NCBI RefSeq assembly: GCF_000235405.2
Contig: NC_017095.1
Span: 1,637,501 to 1,701,500 of the forward strand
Direction of reading: 5' to 3'
Source: Fervidobacterium pennivorans DSM 9078
GTDB lineage: Bacteria > Thermotogota > Thermotogae > Thermotogales > Fervidobacteriaceae
Length of the DNA stretch: 64,000 bases
Below, one piece after another: positions 44,188-53,580 of the stretch (positions within the stretch are counted from its first letter, which is position 1; each line of letters begins with the position of its first letter). A program made the translations under genes and the position numbers. The notes under the pieces were generated by a model. That model was not told the DNA's origin, did not search any database, and was given only the letters and a program-made list of their open reading frames with translations.

Positions 44188-45357
44188 TTAGAAGTCTATA
44201 CCTTCGAGGAGCATGTTATTAAGTTCGTTCAATATCTCGTGAGGTGCTATAAGTTCGCCACTGACTTTACTAAGTAATCTCAGTTTTGTTCCAGGTTTTA
44301 TTAGCTTCACTACTTCGCTTGCGTATTGACCCAAATTCATCTCAGCAACCAACACATTTTGAGCATTGGCAAGTCTTTTTCGCATTTTTTCTATCGGAAT
44401 AGGCCATATAGTTATCGGTCTAAGCAATCCTACCTTTATTCCTTCTTTCCTTGCTATCAGCACAGCTTCTTTTGCAGACCTTGCCACGGAACCATAAGCT
44501 ATTATTATCGTTTCAGCATCCTCAGTCATAAAGTCTTCGCACTCAGCAATCTTGTCTATGTGTAACTTTATTTTATTCACAAGTCTTCTGATAAGTTTTT
44601 CGGCAGTTTCCGCTGTCGCCATCGGAAATCCTGATTCATCGTGAACCAAACCAGACACATGGAAACGCGTCTTTCCCATTTCTACTAGCGATGGTGGAAG
44701 GTTTTCGGCATACTCACTTTCAGAGAACGGAACAAAGAGTTCTTCTTCCTCAAGCTCACGAGCAGAAATTCTCTCAACAACCTCTATCTCACTATCAGGT
44801 GGTAAGATGAAATTTTCGTACATATGTCCAAGCACTTCGTCCATCAAAAGTATGACAGGAGTTCTGTACTCTTCAGCCAAGTTAAACGCTTTTATGGTGT
44901 ATTTGTAAACTTCTTCTACTGTCGAAGGATAAAGTGCGATAATTGCATGGTCACCGTGTGTTCCCCACCTTGCTTGCATAATGTCACCTTGTGAAGGTTT
45001 AGTTGGCATACCGGTTGAAGGTCCACCACGCATTACGTTGACAAATACTGTTGGTGTTTCAGTCATTATTGCATAACCTATCGCTTCCTGCATAAGGCTG
45101 AAACCTGGACCACTAGTTGCGGTCATAGATTTTACTCCAGCAAGCGATGCACCTATTATCGCAGCAGCACTTGCTATTTCATCTTCCATCTGGATAAATA
45201 CGCCTCCAACTTTTGGTAATTCTCTTGCCATAGTTTCCGCTATCTCCGAAGAAGGAGTGATTGGATAACCTGCATAGAACCGGCAACCTGCTTTTATCGC
45301 ACCGTATGCGCAAGCTTCGTTCCCTTGCCAAAAGACCATCCTAGGGTTTTTAGGCAT
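44188..45357 (-). CDS. korA: 2-oxoacid:ferredoxin oxidoreductase alpha subunit
   Basis: About 389 residues. The segments YPITPSSEIAETMA, ATSGPGFSLMQEAIGYA and RGGPSTGMPTKPSQGD are those of 2-oxoglutarate (KorA/VorA-type) ferredoxin oxidoreductases. These enzymes oxidatively decarboxylate a 2-oxoacid to its acyl-CoA and reduce ferredoxin. The ATG at 45357 overlaps the korD end by 8 bp and gives the usual start. The expected beta (TPP-binding) and gamma genes do not follow: a terminator and secA come next. They must be encoded elsewhere, or this is an incomplete cluster. Confidence 0.9.
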   Translation of the reverse strand: MPKNPRMVFWQGNEACAYGAIKAGCRFYAGYPITPSSEIAETMARELPKVGGVFIQMEDEIASAAAIIGASLAGVKSMTATSGPGFSLMQEAIGYAIMTETPTVFVNVMRGGPSTGMPTKPSQGDIMQARWGTHGDHAIIALYPSTVEEVYKYTIKAFNLAEEYRTPVILLMDEVLGHMYENFILPPDSEIEVVERISARELEEEELFVPFSESEYAENLPPSLVEMGKTRFHVSGLVHDESGFPMATAETAEKLIRRLVNKIKLHIDKIAECEDFMTEDAETIIIAYGSVARSAKEAVLIARKEGIKVGLLRPITIWPIPIEKMRKRLANAQNVLVAEMNLGQYASEVVKLIKPGTKLRLLSKVSGELIAPHEILNELNNMLLEGIDF

Positions 45358-45583
45358 TTTCAACACCTGCCTTGCTCTCTTCAGACACTTCAACAATATT
45401 TATAGCAAAGTCAGGGCAAAGATTTTCACACATCATACAACCAATGCATTTGCTATGGTCAGGAACTGCTGGCCTGTTCAGTTCTCCTTGGATAATGGTT
45501 TTTGTAGGACAAACATGATAACAAATACCACATGCCTTGCACCACTGATATTTTATCTCAACTCTGTACTGTTTTTTTGCCAT
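45350..45583 (-). CDS. korD: 2-oxoacid:ferredoxin oxidoreductase delta subunit, 2[4Fe-4S] ferredoxin
   Basis: 77 residues with two iron-sulfur motifs, CKACGICYHVCP and CIGCMMCENLCP. It passes electrons from the oxidoreductase core to ferredoxin. GGAGG lies upstream of the ATG. It is 31 bp behind the sodium-pump beta gene and overlaps korA. Confidence 0.92.
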   Translation of the reverse strand: MAKKQYRVEIKYQWCKACGICYHVCPTKTIIQGELNRPAVPDHSKCIGCMMCENLCPDFAINIVEVSEESKAGVENA

Positions 45584-45614
45584 TTTCTTACCTCCTCTAA
45601 GTCAACTCTTTGAA

Positions 45615-46769
45615 CTACCTACCAAAAATAGCTAAGAAAACACCTGCTGCAACCGCCGAACCAATAACACCTGCAACGTTTGGGGACATGGCATGCATAA
45701 GAATGAAATTTGTTGGGTCTTCTTCTTGCGCTACTTTTTGGGCTACCCTTGCAGAATCAGGTACCGCCGAAACTCCAGCAGCACCAATAAGCGGGTTAAT
45801 TTTATCTTTCAAGAAAAGGTTTAATAGTTTTGCAAACAAAATACCACTTGCCAGTGCTGAAATAAATGCAAACGCCCCCATGCCAAAAACAAGCAGAGAT
45901 TGTGGAGTTAAGAAAATATCTGCCCTTGCGGATGCACCAACAGACAAGCAAAGCAAGATTGTCGTTGTGTCAAGAATATATTTGCTTGCTGCCTCAACAA
46001 GTCTTTTGACATTTCCAACCTCTCTGAGTAGATTACCAAACATGAGCGGACCTACTAAAGTTAGCGACTGAGGGACAATTAATGCAGTAACAAGTGTTGT
46101 AATGATTGAAAACACTATCTTCTCAGCTTTTGAGACCTTTCTCGGAGCTTTCATTCTTATTAATCTTTCTTTTCTAGTTGTAAGTAATTTAGAAACTGGT
46201 GGTTGAAGTATCGGGATAAGGGCAATATACGAATAAGCAGCAATTGCTATTATAGAGAGAAGCTCTGGTGCAAATTTTGTAGAAATATAAATAGATGTTG
46301 GTCCATCAGCACCTCCGATTATACCTATAGATGCAGCTTGTTTGAGTGTGAATCCGAAAGCACGCGCAAGAAGGAATGTTATAAATATACCAATCTGGGC
46401 AGCTCCACCAAGGAATATCGTGATTGGATACGAAAGCATAAACGAAAAGTCCGTAAGTGCTCCTATTCCCAAAAAAATGAGAGGTGGGTAAATACCAAGG
46501 TCAAGACCTTTTTTTATATAGTACATAAATCCTCCAGGAATAAACCTACCATCGGTGAAAGTTTGTGGAGGGTTCAATATGCCTGTTGCAATCGGTGGAA
46601 TGTTGGAGAGAATGATACCGAAAGCGATAGGAATCAAAAGTAAAGGTTCCGCATCCTTTTTAACAGCAACATATATCAAGGCACCCGCTATCGCTATCAT
46701 GAAAATGTTTCCGAGCGTCATCTGTGAAAATGCCGTTGTTTTCAAGAATGTAAAAAATTCTTCCAGCAT
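45615..46769 (-). CDS. Sodium-pumping decarboxylase beta subunit
   Basis: 384 residues, very hydrophobic, about ten membrane segments. GIGALTDFSFMLSYP, GAAQIGIFITFLLA, GIIGGADGPTSIY, PLMFGNLLREVGN and GAAGVSAVPDSARV are hallmarks of OadB/GcdB/MmdB beta subunits, including the Asp and Ser/Asn residues of the sodium path. It decarboxylates carboxybiotin and exports sodium. It lies about 6 kb from the alpha, delta and carrier genes, separated by secA and korDA. AGGAGG precedes the ATG. Confidence 0.94.
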   Translation of the reverse strand: MLEEFFTFLKTTAFSQMTLGNIFMIAIAGALIYVAVKKDAEPLLLIPIAFGIILSNIPPIATGILNPPQTFTDGRFIPGGFMYYIKKGLDLGIYPPLIFLGIGALTDFSFMLSYPITIFLGGAAQIGIFITFLLARAFGFTLKQAASIGIIGGADGPTSIYISTKFAPELLSIIAIAAYSYIALIPILQPPVSKLLTTRKERLIRMKAPRKVSKAEKIVFSIITTLVTALIVPQSLTLVGPLMFGNLLREVGNVKRLVEAASKYILDTTTILLCLSVGASARADIFLTPQSLLVFGMGAFAFISALASGILFAKLLNLFLKDKINPLIGAAGVSAVPDSARVAQKVAQEEDPTNFILMHAMSPNVAGVIGSAVAAGVFLAIFGR

Positions 46770-46907
46770 TTGTCCTGGCCTCCTGATGCTTTATTATTCT
46801 TTTTTGGTTGTACTTTTCAATACCCAGTATACTATCACCACAAAGACTTTTCAACTACTAACTAATAGGAGAAAATAAAGTATATGAGAATATTCTTCTG
46901 AATTCTC

Positions 46908-48071
46908 TTAAAATTCAAAGTTTAAATTCTTCAATACTCCATCTTTCATCAGAAATTCGCCTTTAGATACCACACTGACGATTTCCAAATTTTCCTCATT
47001 TACCAAGATAAAATCAGCATCGTAGCCTTTTTCGATTCTTCCCTTACTTAGTTTAAAGACCTTGGCTGGGTTGATAGTTGAAACTTCTATAGCCTTTTCC
47101 AAAGGCAAGCCCCTTTCCACCACTTTGCGTATTGTATACCAAACTGAGCTAACACTCCCTACGCTGAGTCCTACGACCGTCCCCATTTCGTCAAACTTTG
47201 GAAGACTACCCTGTCCATCCGAGGAAATGGTTATATTCTCTAATAACTTATTTTCGTACGCTTTTAATATTGCATCGACTGTGTTAAATTCACGTTTGGA
47301 AGGTTCATCGTTTTCTGGTTGGAGAGCTGTTAAATCTATCATTCCACCTTTCGTAGCAAATTCTAATCCTTGTTCGAAAAGCCTTTCGTTTCTACTCATG
47401 TGTGTAGGGTACAAGTGATGAATCGGAATTTCTGTGTTTTTAATGATTTCAAAAAGATAATCAATTCCTCTTTTACCAGCACCCACATGGAAATTCACGA
47501 TACCTGCTTTTCCAGAAATCATTCCACCTACCCTTGCATCTGCTACAATCCGCAAAATCTCCTCAAAAGTGGGCTGAGACGAACGATGATCGGATATGGC
47601 TATTTCCCCAACTCCAATAACTTTGTCAATTAAAACGATATCTTTTACCACACTACCAGTAAATGTTACAGGTGGAACACGGTAAGAACCTGTGTATATA
47701 AACGTGCTTAAACCCTCATTTTCGAGGGATTTTGCCTTTGCATATAAATTCTCAAGACTTCTAGTAACTCCGTCCGTTCCTAAACAACCAATAACCGTTG
47801 TTATTCCGTTCTTAATACAGTCTGAAATCTTCAATTCCGGGGTCCTGGTTTCAAACCCACCTTCTCCGCCTCCACCAGTTATATGCACGTGTGGGTCGAT
47901 AAGTCCAGGTAATAACAACAAACCAGATGCATCGTAAATTTCTACTTCGAAGGGGAAGAAAAAAGGATTAATGTCTTTGCTTATGTGAATGATTCTATTG
48001 TGAAAGATAACATCTGCTTTCCCTACATACTTAGGGGCAAAGATTTTTGCGTTTTTTATAATTCTCACCAC
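46908..48071 (-). CDS. iadA: Isoaspartyl dipeptidase (M38 amidohydrolase)
   Basis: 387 residues. LPGLIDPHVHITGGGGEGGFETRTPEL has the HxH metal motif and the Gly-rich loop of IadA. GVGEIAISDHRSSQP, VNFHVGAGKRGIDYLFEII, HLYPTHMSRN and SSDGQGSLPKFD follow the family order. It hydrolyses beta-aspartyl dipeptides from damaged proteins, useful in a heat-loving peptide fermenter. The start is GTG at 48071 (followed by a second GTG) with AAGGAGG upstream. Confidence 0.92.
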   Translation of the reverse strand: MVRIIKNAKIFAPKYVGKADVIFHNRIIHISKDINPFFFPFEVEIYDASGLLLLPGLIDPHVHITGGGGEGGFETRTPELKISDCIKNGITTVIGCLGTDGVTRSLENLYAKAKSLENEGLSTFIYTGSYRVPPVTFTGSVVKDIVLIDKVIGVGEIAISDHRSSQPTFEEILRIVADARVGGMISGKAGIVNFHVGAGKRGIDYLFEIIKNTEIPIHHLYPTHMSRNERLFEQGLEFATKGGMIDLTALQPENDEPSKREFNTVDAILKAYENKLLENITISSDGQGSLPKFDEMGTVVGLSVGSVSSVWYTIRKVVERGLPLEKAIEVSTINPAKVFKLSKGRIEKGYDADFILVNEENLEIVSVVSKGEFLMKDGVLKNLNFEF

Positions 48072-48101
48072 TTGGATTCCTCCTTCCTAACTAATAGAAC
48101 C

Positions 48102-48778
48102 ATCAATGGCTATCTTTTATCCCATACTTGAGTATGAATCCGGGATTCGTTGCAACCGCTTTTTCTATACTCTCAGTGGTCAAAGGAACGCTTTGGAAGT
48201 AGCCTCCCCTTCCATGGTCACAATTGTTTCACTCGGAATATAAAGCCTTGCCTTCTTGAAGAGATCCGAAATCTCCTGTTTTTCGCCACCTTTGTAGAAA
48301 CTTACCAGAAACTGATAGGACAAACAATCCACACATCCTTTTGGATTCAAGCATCTAAAATGTATCTATGCCTTTTGCGGCTCCAAAAGCATACTGAGTA
48401 ATGTGTGCCAAATAATCAATTCTTTTCTCAAATCCTCTGTAACCACTTGAGGCATCAGTCTCAGTATCAATTAAAAGTAGTTTTTTAGCAATCGAAGGAA
48501 TTAGGTTTTTCAAAACTTTCTGCGTGTGTTCAAAATTAAAAATTTCTTCAGGTTTGATAGCGTAGAGCGTTACTTCGCTGGTTGAGGTCACCTGCTCTTG
48601 CAAAGGAAGATTGAAGAGCGACCATTCACCAAATGTGCCTGAATTAAACTCTTGAACCTTCCTAAAAAGTTTAGTTTAGTTTAGTTTCAAGTGTTCCATC
48701 CACCAAATAATACAAATATTTCGGGATTTCCGAATAACCGTATATCTTCATACCCGGCGAGAATACAATAATTTCCAT
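48102..48778 (-). pseudogene. Decayed cNMP-binding-domain protein gene
   Basis: A Crp-like effector domain is spread over several frames. Frame 1, from ATG 48778, gives MEIIVFSPGMKIYGYSEIPKYLYYLVDGTLETKL, then stops inside a fourfold AAACT repeat (48668-48687). With two repeat units the frame would join GTFGEWSLFNLPLQEQV and continue to about 48360. A second frameshift there leads to CLNPKGCVDCLSYQF, and a third near 48195 is needed to reach a final stretch ending GIKDSH. Three lesions mark it as a pseudogene. It lies between kbl and iadA; no helix-turn-helix is recognised. Confidence 0.75.
48668..48687. repeat. Pentanucleotide repeat AGTTT x4 inside the decayed gene
   Basis: Four perfect tandem copies (AAACT on the coding strand). 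Two copies would keep the coding frame open; four introduce a stop codon. Slipped-strand expansion is the simplest explanation for the first lesion. Confidence 0.8.
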
Positions 48779-48815
48779 AAATCCCCTTGGACTTTGGTTT
48801 GGAGACGGTTTGCCT

Positions 48816-48846
48816 AAAGAAAAACCGGGCACGGAATGTGCCCGGT
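48816..48846 (-). terminator. Terminator after kbl
   Basis: On the minus strand ACCGGGCAC-attcc-GTGCCCGGT followed by TTTTCTTT, about 10 bp after the kbl stop. Confidence 0.92.
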
Positions 48847-48855
48847 CTAATTCTA

Positions 48856-50043
48856 TCATATAACAGCCAATTTCTTTCCAACCTTTTCAAATTTTTCAAG
48901 TGCAAAGTCAAGGTCTTCCTTAGAATGCACCGCGCTTATCATTACCCTTATCCTTGCTTTCCCTTTTGGAACGGTCGGATAACCTATCGCTTGTGCAAAT
49001 ATGCCCTCTTCGAATAGTTCTTTACTGAACTGTGTCGCAATTTTTGCATCGTAGAGCATCACTGGTGTTATCGGTGTTTGGCTTACTCCAAGGTCGAATC
49101 CCAGTTTCTTCATTTCTGTCTTGAAGTAATTCGCGTTGTCCCAAAGTCTTTTAACTCGTTCATCACTTTCTTGGAGTATCTTTACTGCCTCTAGACAAGC
49201 TGCAACATCTGCCGGTGTAAGCCCTGTGCTGAAAAGGAACGGTCTTGCTTTTTGTTTTAGATATCTGACAAGTGTTTCACTCCCGGCAATATATCCGCCA
49301 AGCACTCCAAATGCTTTTGAAAGCGTTCCTATCTCCATATCTACTTTACCGTGTAACCCGAAGTGGTCAACAATGCCTCTTCCACCACGTCCTAACACAC
49401 CTTCACCGTGTGCATCATCAACCATAACAGCAGCTTCATATTGTTCTGCCAGCTTTACAATATCGGGTAGTGGTGCGATATCTCCGTCCATACTGAATAC
49501 ACCGTCTGTAACTATTAGAATTCTTCTGGCTTTTTGAACATCTCTCGCTTCTTTAAGTCTTGCTTCAAGTTCGTTCATATCGTTGTGCTTATAGACATAT
49601 CTTTTTGCTTTTGAAAGCCTAACACCATCTATAATACTTGCATGATTGAGTTCATCAGAGATAATTGCATCGTTTTCATCACCGAAAATTGTTGGTATGG
49701 CCGCTTGGTTTGCTACAAAACCTGACTGCAAGAAAATTGTTGCTTCTGCACCCTTGAACTCAGCAAGCGCTTTTTCAAGTTCTTCATGGATTTTCATAGT
49801 TCCAGCAATTGTTCTAACAGCACCTGGTCCAACACCCCATTCTTGAATAGCCTTTATCGCAGCTTGTTTAAGTCTTTCATCATTTGCGAACCCAAGGTAA
49901 TTGTTTGAACAAAGGTTCAACACCCTTTTCCCGTTGACTACAATCCATGCCCCCTGCGGGGATTCAAGCGTGCGTATGTTGATGTAAAGACCTTCGTTTT
50001 TTAACATTTCCATTTCGTCTTCCAATATCTTGTAATTAAACAT
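48856..50043 (-). CDS. kbl: Glycine C-acetyltransferase (2-amino-3-ketobutyrate CoA ligase)
   Basis: 395 residues, a PLP enzyme of the alpha-oxoamine synthase family. It cleaves 2-amino-3-ketobutyrate with CoA into glycine and acetyl-CoA. [60 protein letters not shown] and the PLP-lysine site [16 protein letters not shown] are typical. It follows tdh by 33 bp, and the two form the threonine-degradation pathway. AAGGGGGG precedes the ATG. Confidence 0.95.
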   Translation of the reverse strand: MFNYKILEDEMEMLKNEGLYINIRTLESPQGAWIVVNGKRVLNLCSNNYLGFANDERLKQAAIKAIQEWGVGPGAVRTIAGTMKIHEELEKALAEFKGAEATIFLQSGFVANQAAIPTIFGDENDAIISDELNHASIIDGVRLSKAKRYVYKHNDMNELEARLKEARDVQKARRILIVTDGVFSMDGDIAPLPDIVKLAEQYEAAVMVDDAHGEGVLGRGGRGIVDHFGLHGKVDMEIGTLSKAFGVLGGYIAGSETLVRYLKQKARPFLFSTGLTPADVAACLEAVKILQESDERVKRLWDNANYFKTEMKKLGFDLGVSQTPITPVMLYDAKIATQFSKELFEEGIFAQAIGYPTVPKGKARIRVMISAVHSKEDLDFALEKFEKVGKKLAVI

Positions 50044-50076
50044 ACTGTTCCCCCCTTCAAAACTAGTTTTTAATCA

Positions 50077-51141
50077 TCAGTCTAAATTCAAAACAACTTT
50101 ACCACATTGCTTATTTAACATAAGTTCGAAACCTTTTTCCCACTGATCAAATGGGAGAATATGGGTAACTACTTTTGAAAGGTCAACCTTCTTTGTTCGG
50201 AGCAATTCGTCCGCAATTCTCCAAGTTTCGAACATGCGTCTACCTGTTATACCGTAGACAGTTAGTCCTCGCATTGTAATTAAAGCATCAAAGTTTATTT
50301 CTATCTTCCCACCAAATATTCCAAGTACGGATACTTCTCCACCCATGGTAACACATTTCAGTCCATCTTCAAATGCCTTTCTGTTACCACTCATTTCGAG
50401 CAAAACGTCCACACCATCACCAAGAAGTTTGTAAACTTCCCTGACTAAATCTTTCTCAGCAGGATTGATGACAACATCTGCACCATTTTCCTGAGCCATA
50501 CGAATTCTTAATGGGTCGACTTCCGAAACGATTACTGTACTTGCTCCGGCAACTTTTGCGACCTGGATAGCCATTAAGCCGATAGGTCCCGCACCGGTTA
50601 TAAGTACTGTTTTACCAAGTAAGTTTGTAACAGAGGCAGTATGGATCGCATTTCCGAATGGTTCCATAACGGAAGCGTAGTCAAGAGGTATCTCAGGAGA
50701 GAATCTCCAAAGGACCGTTTCAGGTATAATCGCGTATTCTGCAAATATACCGTTTGTATCGACACCCAAAATCTTAAGATTCTTACATATGTGCATCCTA
50801 CCGGTTTTACATTGATAACAATGTTCACAAGGAATATGTGTCTCGGCTGCTACCAAGTCTCCAACTTTGACTTGCGTAACCGCGTTACCAACCGCAACAA
50901 CTTCACCTGCCATCTCATGTCCCGTGATTAATGGAGGAATTATACGTGACTGTGACCATTCATCCCACTTGTATATGTGAACATCCGTTCCACAGATTGA
51001 AGCTCGTCTTATCTTAACAAGCACGTCCCTCGGTCCAAGGTCTTCTTGTGTAGGTTTCTTAACTTGCTCCATTACTAATCCAGGACCTGCCACCTTTTTC
51101 ATTATCGCTTTCATTGTTCCATTCGTTGTCTCTGTTCCCAA
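50077..51141 (-). CDS. tdh: L-threonine 3-dehydrogenase
   Basis: About 354 residues, a zinc alcohol-dehydrogenase-type enzyme oxidising threonine to 2-amino-3-ketobutyrate with NAD. ICGTDVHIYKWDEWSQ (catalytic-zinc Cys), GHEMAGEVV (Glu), the structural-zinc Cys set C-E-H-C-Y-Q-C, MEPFGNAIHTA and VLITGAGPIGLMAIQVAK are typical. A TTG at 51141 has AGGAGG 8 bp upstream. The ATG 9 codons later (MKAIMKKVAG) matches E. coli Tdh better, so the start is uncertain. It forms an operon with kbl. Confidence 0.94.
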   Translation of the reverse strand: MGTETTNGTMKAIMKKVAGPGLVMEQVKKPTQEDLGPRDVLVKIRRASICGTDVHIYKWDEWSQSRIIPPLITGHEMAGEVVAVGNAVTQVKVGDLVAAETHIPCEHCYQCKTGRMHICKNLKILGVDTNGIFAEYAIIPETVLWRFSPEIPLDYASVMEPFGNAIHTASVTNLLGKTVLITGAGPIGLMAIQVAKVAGASTVIVSEVDPLRIRMAQENGADVVINPAEKDLVREVYKLLGDGVDVLLEMSGNRKAFEDGLKCVTMGGEVSVLGIFGGKIEINFDALITMRGLTVYGITGRRMFETWRIADELLRTKKVDLSKVVTHILPFDQWEKGFELMLNKQCGKVVLNLD

Positions 51142-51358
51142 GACAAACACCTCCTCTTATAAGAATGTTCATATTTATTAAGCTCTACATTTCAATTATA
51201 CAACCAACAAAAAAACATCGAAATTCTATCAAGCGCTAAATTAACGAGTATACAAGAGAAAAACCATCAGAAGAATTCTTAATATGGTAAAATTCACTAA
51301 TTTTCTCAAAAACGTTCGCTACGTGAATTTTCTACAAACTTTCACGGAAATATTTCTG

Positions 51359-52054
51359 TTATTCGAATTCCGCATAGTCTCTAACATACCGTTCGTTCCT
51401 TATTCTCACCTTTTTTCCATCCATTTCTATAATTCCCAGCTTTTTAAGTTCTATAAACACTCTGGAAAGTGCTGGTCTTGTTGCTCCAAACTCCCTAGCA
51501 ATTTCTTCTTTTGACATATCCATCGTAACGATAGACGAACCCTGCTCGTTCATCAAACGAATAAGATACGAACAAACTTTTTGAACAAGATTTTTCATCG
51601 TTATCTCGTAGAATCTATCAGTTACAAAAGTAAATGCATCGCTTACATATCGAAGATAGTTTCTCAAAAGCCTTTCGTTTTTCATCATTAACGAGACAAA
51701 AAAGTTTTTATCTAAATTCAGAAAAACAGAAGACCTAACGGTTTCTACATCAACGGGGTACTTCGCATCAGCTGAAAAAATAATCGCAGCTGCCAAAAGT
51801 TTTGGCGCAAACATGTGATCTATCTGCAGAACCCTTCCCTCAGGATTCGTAAACAATCCAAATGCTTCGCCTTCGACTAAAAATAGCAATTCATTACATT
51901 CATCACCACGCATCCTTACTAATTCCTTTGCTTTGTATCTTTCAATCTTTGCGTTGCGAACAACTTCCTCTATACAGTTCCTCTCCACACCTTTGAATAT
52001 TTCACATTGTTCAAGAACTTCTATAAACTCCTTATTTGAATTGCCCATACGCAT
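51359..52054 (-). CDS. Crp/Fnr family transcriptional regulator, probable hcp activator
   Basis: 231 residues. The N-terminal effector beta-roll (KELVRMRGDECNELLFLVEGEAFGLF) leads through a long dimer helix (RNYLRYVSDAFTFVTDRFYEI) to a C-terminal helix-turn-helix, SKEEIAREFGATRPALSRVFIELKKLG. No Cys cluster typical of Fnr is present; a few Cys lie in the first 30 residues (EQCEIFKGVERNC). It is divergent from hcp, with a dyad GTAAC-n4-GTTAC in between, so it is likely a nitrosative-stress regulator of the HcpR kind. AAGGGGG precedes the ATG. Confidence 0.9.
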   Translation of the reverse strand: MRMGNSNKEFIEVLEQCEIFKGVERNCIEEVVRNAKIERYKAKELVRMRGDECNELLFLVEGEAFGLFTNPEGRVLQIDHMFAPKLLAAAIIFSADAKYPVDVETVRSSVFLNLDKNFFVSLMMKNERLLRNYLRYVSDAFTFVTDRFYEITMKNLVQKVCSYLIRLMNEQGSSIVTMDMSKEEIAREFGATRPALSRVFIELKKLGIIEMDGKKVRIRNERYVRDYAEFE

Positions 52055-52111
52055 AATATTTCCCCCTTAACTGTTAAGCTTTCACTAATTTTCTTGTTTC
52101 CAACAAAAATT

Positions 52112-52125
52112 GTAACATAGGTTAC
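52112..52125. promoter_or_regulatory. Probable binding site of the Crp/Fnr-type regulator upstream of hcp
   Basis: GTAAC-ATAG-GTTAC, a perfect 5-bp-arm dyad. Its centre (52118.5) is about 41.5 bp before the start point predicted from the -10 box at 52148-52153, the classic class II activator position. It could also be used for autoregulation of the divergent regulator gene. Confidence 0.7.
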
Positions 52126-52147
52126 GGAAAAATGTGGGCATCCCTGC

Positions 52148-52153
52148 TACAAT
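52148..52153 (+). promoter_or_regulatory. hcp promoter -10 box
   Basis: TACAAT, with no recognisable -35 hexamer at normal spacing (the -35 position lies next to the dyad), as expected for an activator-dependent promoter. Confidence 0.55.
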
Positions 52154-52235
52154 AACAGTGAACGGTCAAAATAAATCTTTCACAAAGTTTGTAAATTGAA
52201 AAACCATGAAAAATTCACTTGTAGGAGGTGTTAGT

Positions 52236-53537
52236 ATGGCGTTGAACATGTTTTGTTACCAGTGTTCGCAAGCGATGAATGGTGAAGGTTGTACGGTAAC
52301 CGGTGTTTGTGGCAAGGAACCAACAGTTGCAAGATTACAGGATAACCTACAATTTATACTGAAAGGTATCTCTGCATATTACTACCACGCAAGAGAACTG
52401 GGTTACAAAGACGAAGAAATAGCAGCATTTCTCAGCGAAGGACTATACTCAACACTCACAAATGTGAACTTCGATGCTCAGGAGTTTGTAAACCTTGCAC
52501 TCAAGGCTGGTATGATGAATTTCAAGGTTATGCAACTTTTGAAAAAGGCACACATTGAGACTTACGGAGAACCAACACCCGTTGAGGTTGAAACAGGAAC
52601 GAAGGAAGGTCACGCAATAATCGTTACTGGTCACAATCTGAAGGCTCTTGAAGAATTGCTCAAGCAAGTTGAAGGCACAGACGTTTACGTTTACACACAC
52701 TCAGAAATGTTACCAGCGCATGGTTATCCTGGATTAAGGAAATACAAGAATCTTGCTGGTAATCTTGGCGCAGCTTGGTATGACCAAAGAGAACTCTTCG
52801 ACAAAATTCCAGCCGCGATATTGGGAACAAGCAACTGTGTATTGCTTCCCAAAGAATCCTACAAAGACAGGATGTTCACAACATCAATTGCAAGACTACC
52901 TGGAGTGAAACACATTGAAGGTTATGACTATTCGGAAGTTATAGCTAAAGCAAAGTCTTTGCCAAAACTTCCAGAACAACCAGGAAAATACAAACTCACA
53001 ACCGGATATTCAGCAAGCGTTGTGAAGTCCCTTGCAGGAAAGATAAAAGAACTCGTTGAAGCAGGTAAAATCAAACACTTCTTCGTCGTTGGTGGTTGTG
53101 ACACACCAACAAAACGCGGCGCATATTACAGGGAATTCGTTGAGAAGCTCCCAAAAGAGACCATTGTTATCACACTTGCATGCGGGAAGTTCAGAATTAA
53201 CGACTTGCAACTCGGAGATATCGAAGGTATTCCAAGGCTTATCGATGTCGGACAGTGTAACGACACAATAGTAGCACTTGAAATTGCAATGGCACTTGCA
53301 GAAACATTCAACGTTCCGGTTACTGAATTACCTCTAACGCTCGTTCTCACATGGATGGAACAGAAAGCTGTTGCGATACTATGGACGTTACTCGCTCTTG
53401 GACTGAAAGGTATCTACATAGGTCCTGTACTACCAGCGTGGGTTAATAAAGACATACTCGATGTTCTAGTGAATAACTATGGTATAAAACTCATTGGAGA
53501 ACCTGAAGAAGACATTAAAGCTATTCTTAAGGCATAA
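52236..53537 (+). CDS. hcp: Hydroxylamine reductase / hybrid-cluster protein, short thermophile class
   Basis: 433 residues from the ATG at 52236 (GGAGGTG upstream). N-terminal Cys C7, C10, C19 and C25 ([21 protein letters not shown]) bind a cubane cluster. Later residues bind the hybrid cluster: [45 protein letters not shown] and [19 protein letters not shown]. It is about 120 residues shorter than E. coli Hcp, as in other hyperthermophile members. It removes nitric oxide or hydroxylamine in anaerobes. A divergent Crp/Fnr-type gene and an activator-like site lie upstream. Confidence 0.95.
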   Translation: MALNMFCYQCSQAMNGEGCTVTGVCGKEPTVARLQDNLQFILKGISAYYYHARELGYKDEEIAAFLSEGLYSTLTNVNFDAQEFVNLALKAGMMNFKVMQLLKKAHIETYGEPTPVEVETGTKEGHAIIVTGHNLKALEELLKQVEGTDVYVYTHSEMLPAHGYPGLRKYKNLAGNLGAAWYDQRELFDKIPAAILGTSNCVLLPKESYKDRMFTTSIARLPGVKHIEGYDYSEVIAKAKSLPKLPEQPGKYKLTTGYSASVVKSLAGKIKELVEAGKIKHFFVVGGCDTPTKRGAYYREFVEKLPKETIVITLACGKFRINDLQLGDIEGIPRLIDVGQCNDTIVALEIAMALAETFNVPVTELPLTLVLTWMEQKAVAILWTLLALGLKGIYIGPVLPAWVNKDILDVLVNNYGIKLIGEPEEDIKAILKA

Positions 53538-53547
53538 CTATAACGAT

Positions 53548-53580
53548 GCGGTTCCCTTTCGATGGGAACCGCTTTTATTT
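53548..53580 (+). terminator. hcp terminator
   Basis: GCGGTTCCC-tttcgat-GGGAACCGC followed by TTTTATTTTTTC, 10 bp after the hcp stop. It may also serve the convergent phosphoesterase gene. Confidence 0.93.

Noticed and set aside
48668-48687. Phase-variable repeat in a live regulator gene
   Set aside because: Changing the repeat number would still leave at least two downstream frameshifts, so the gene is better called a pseudogene.
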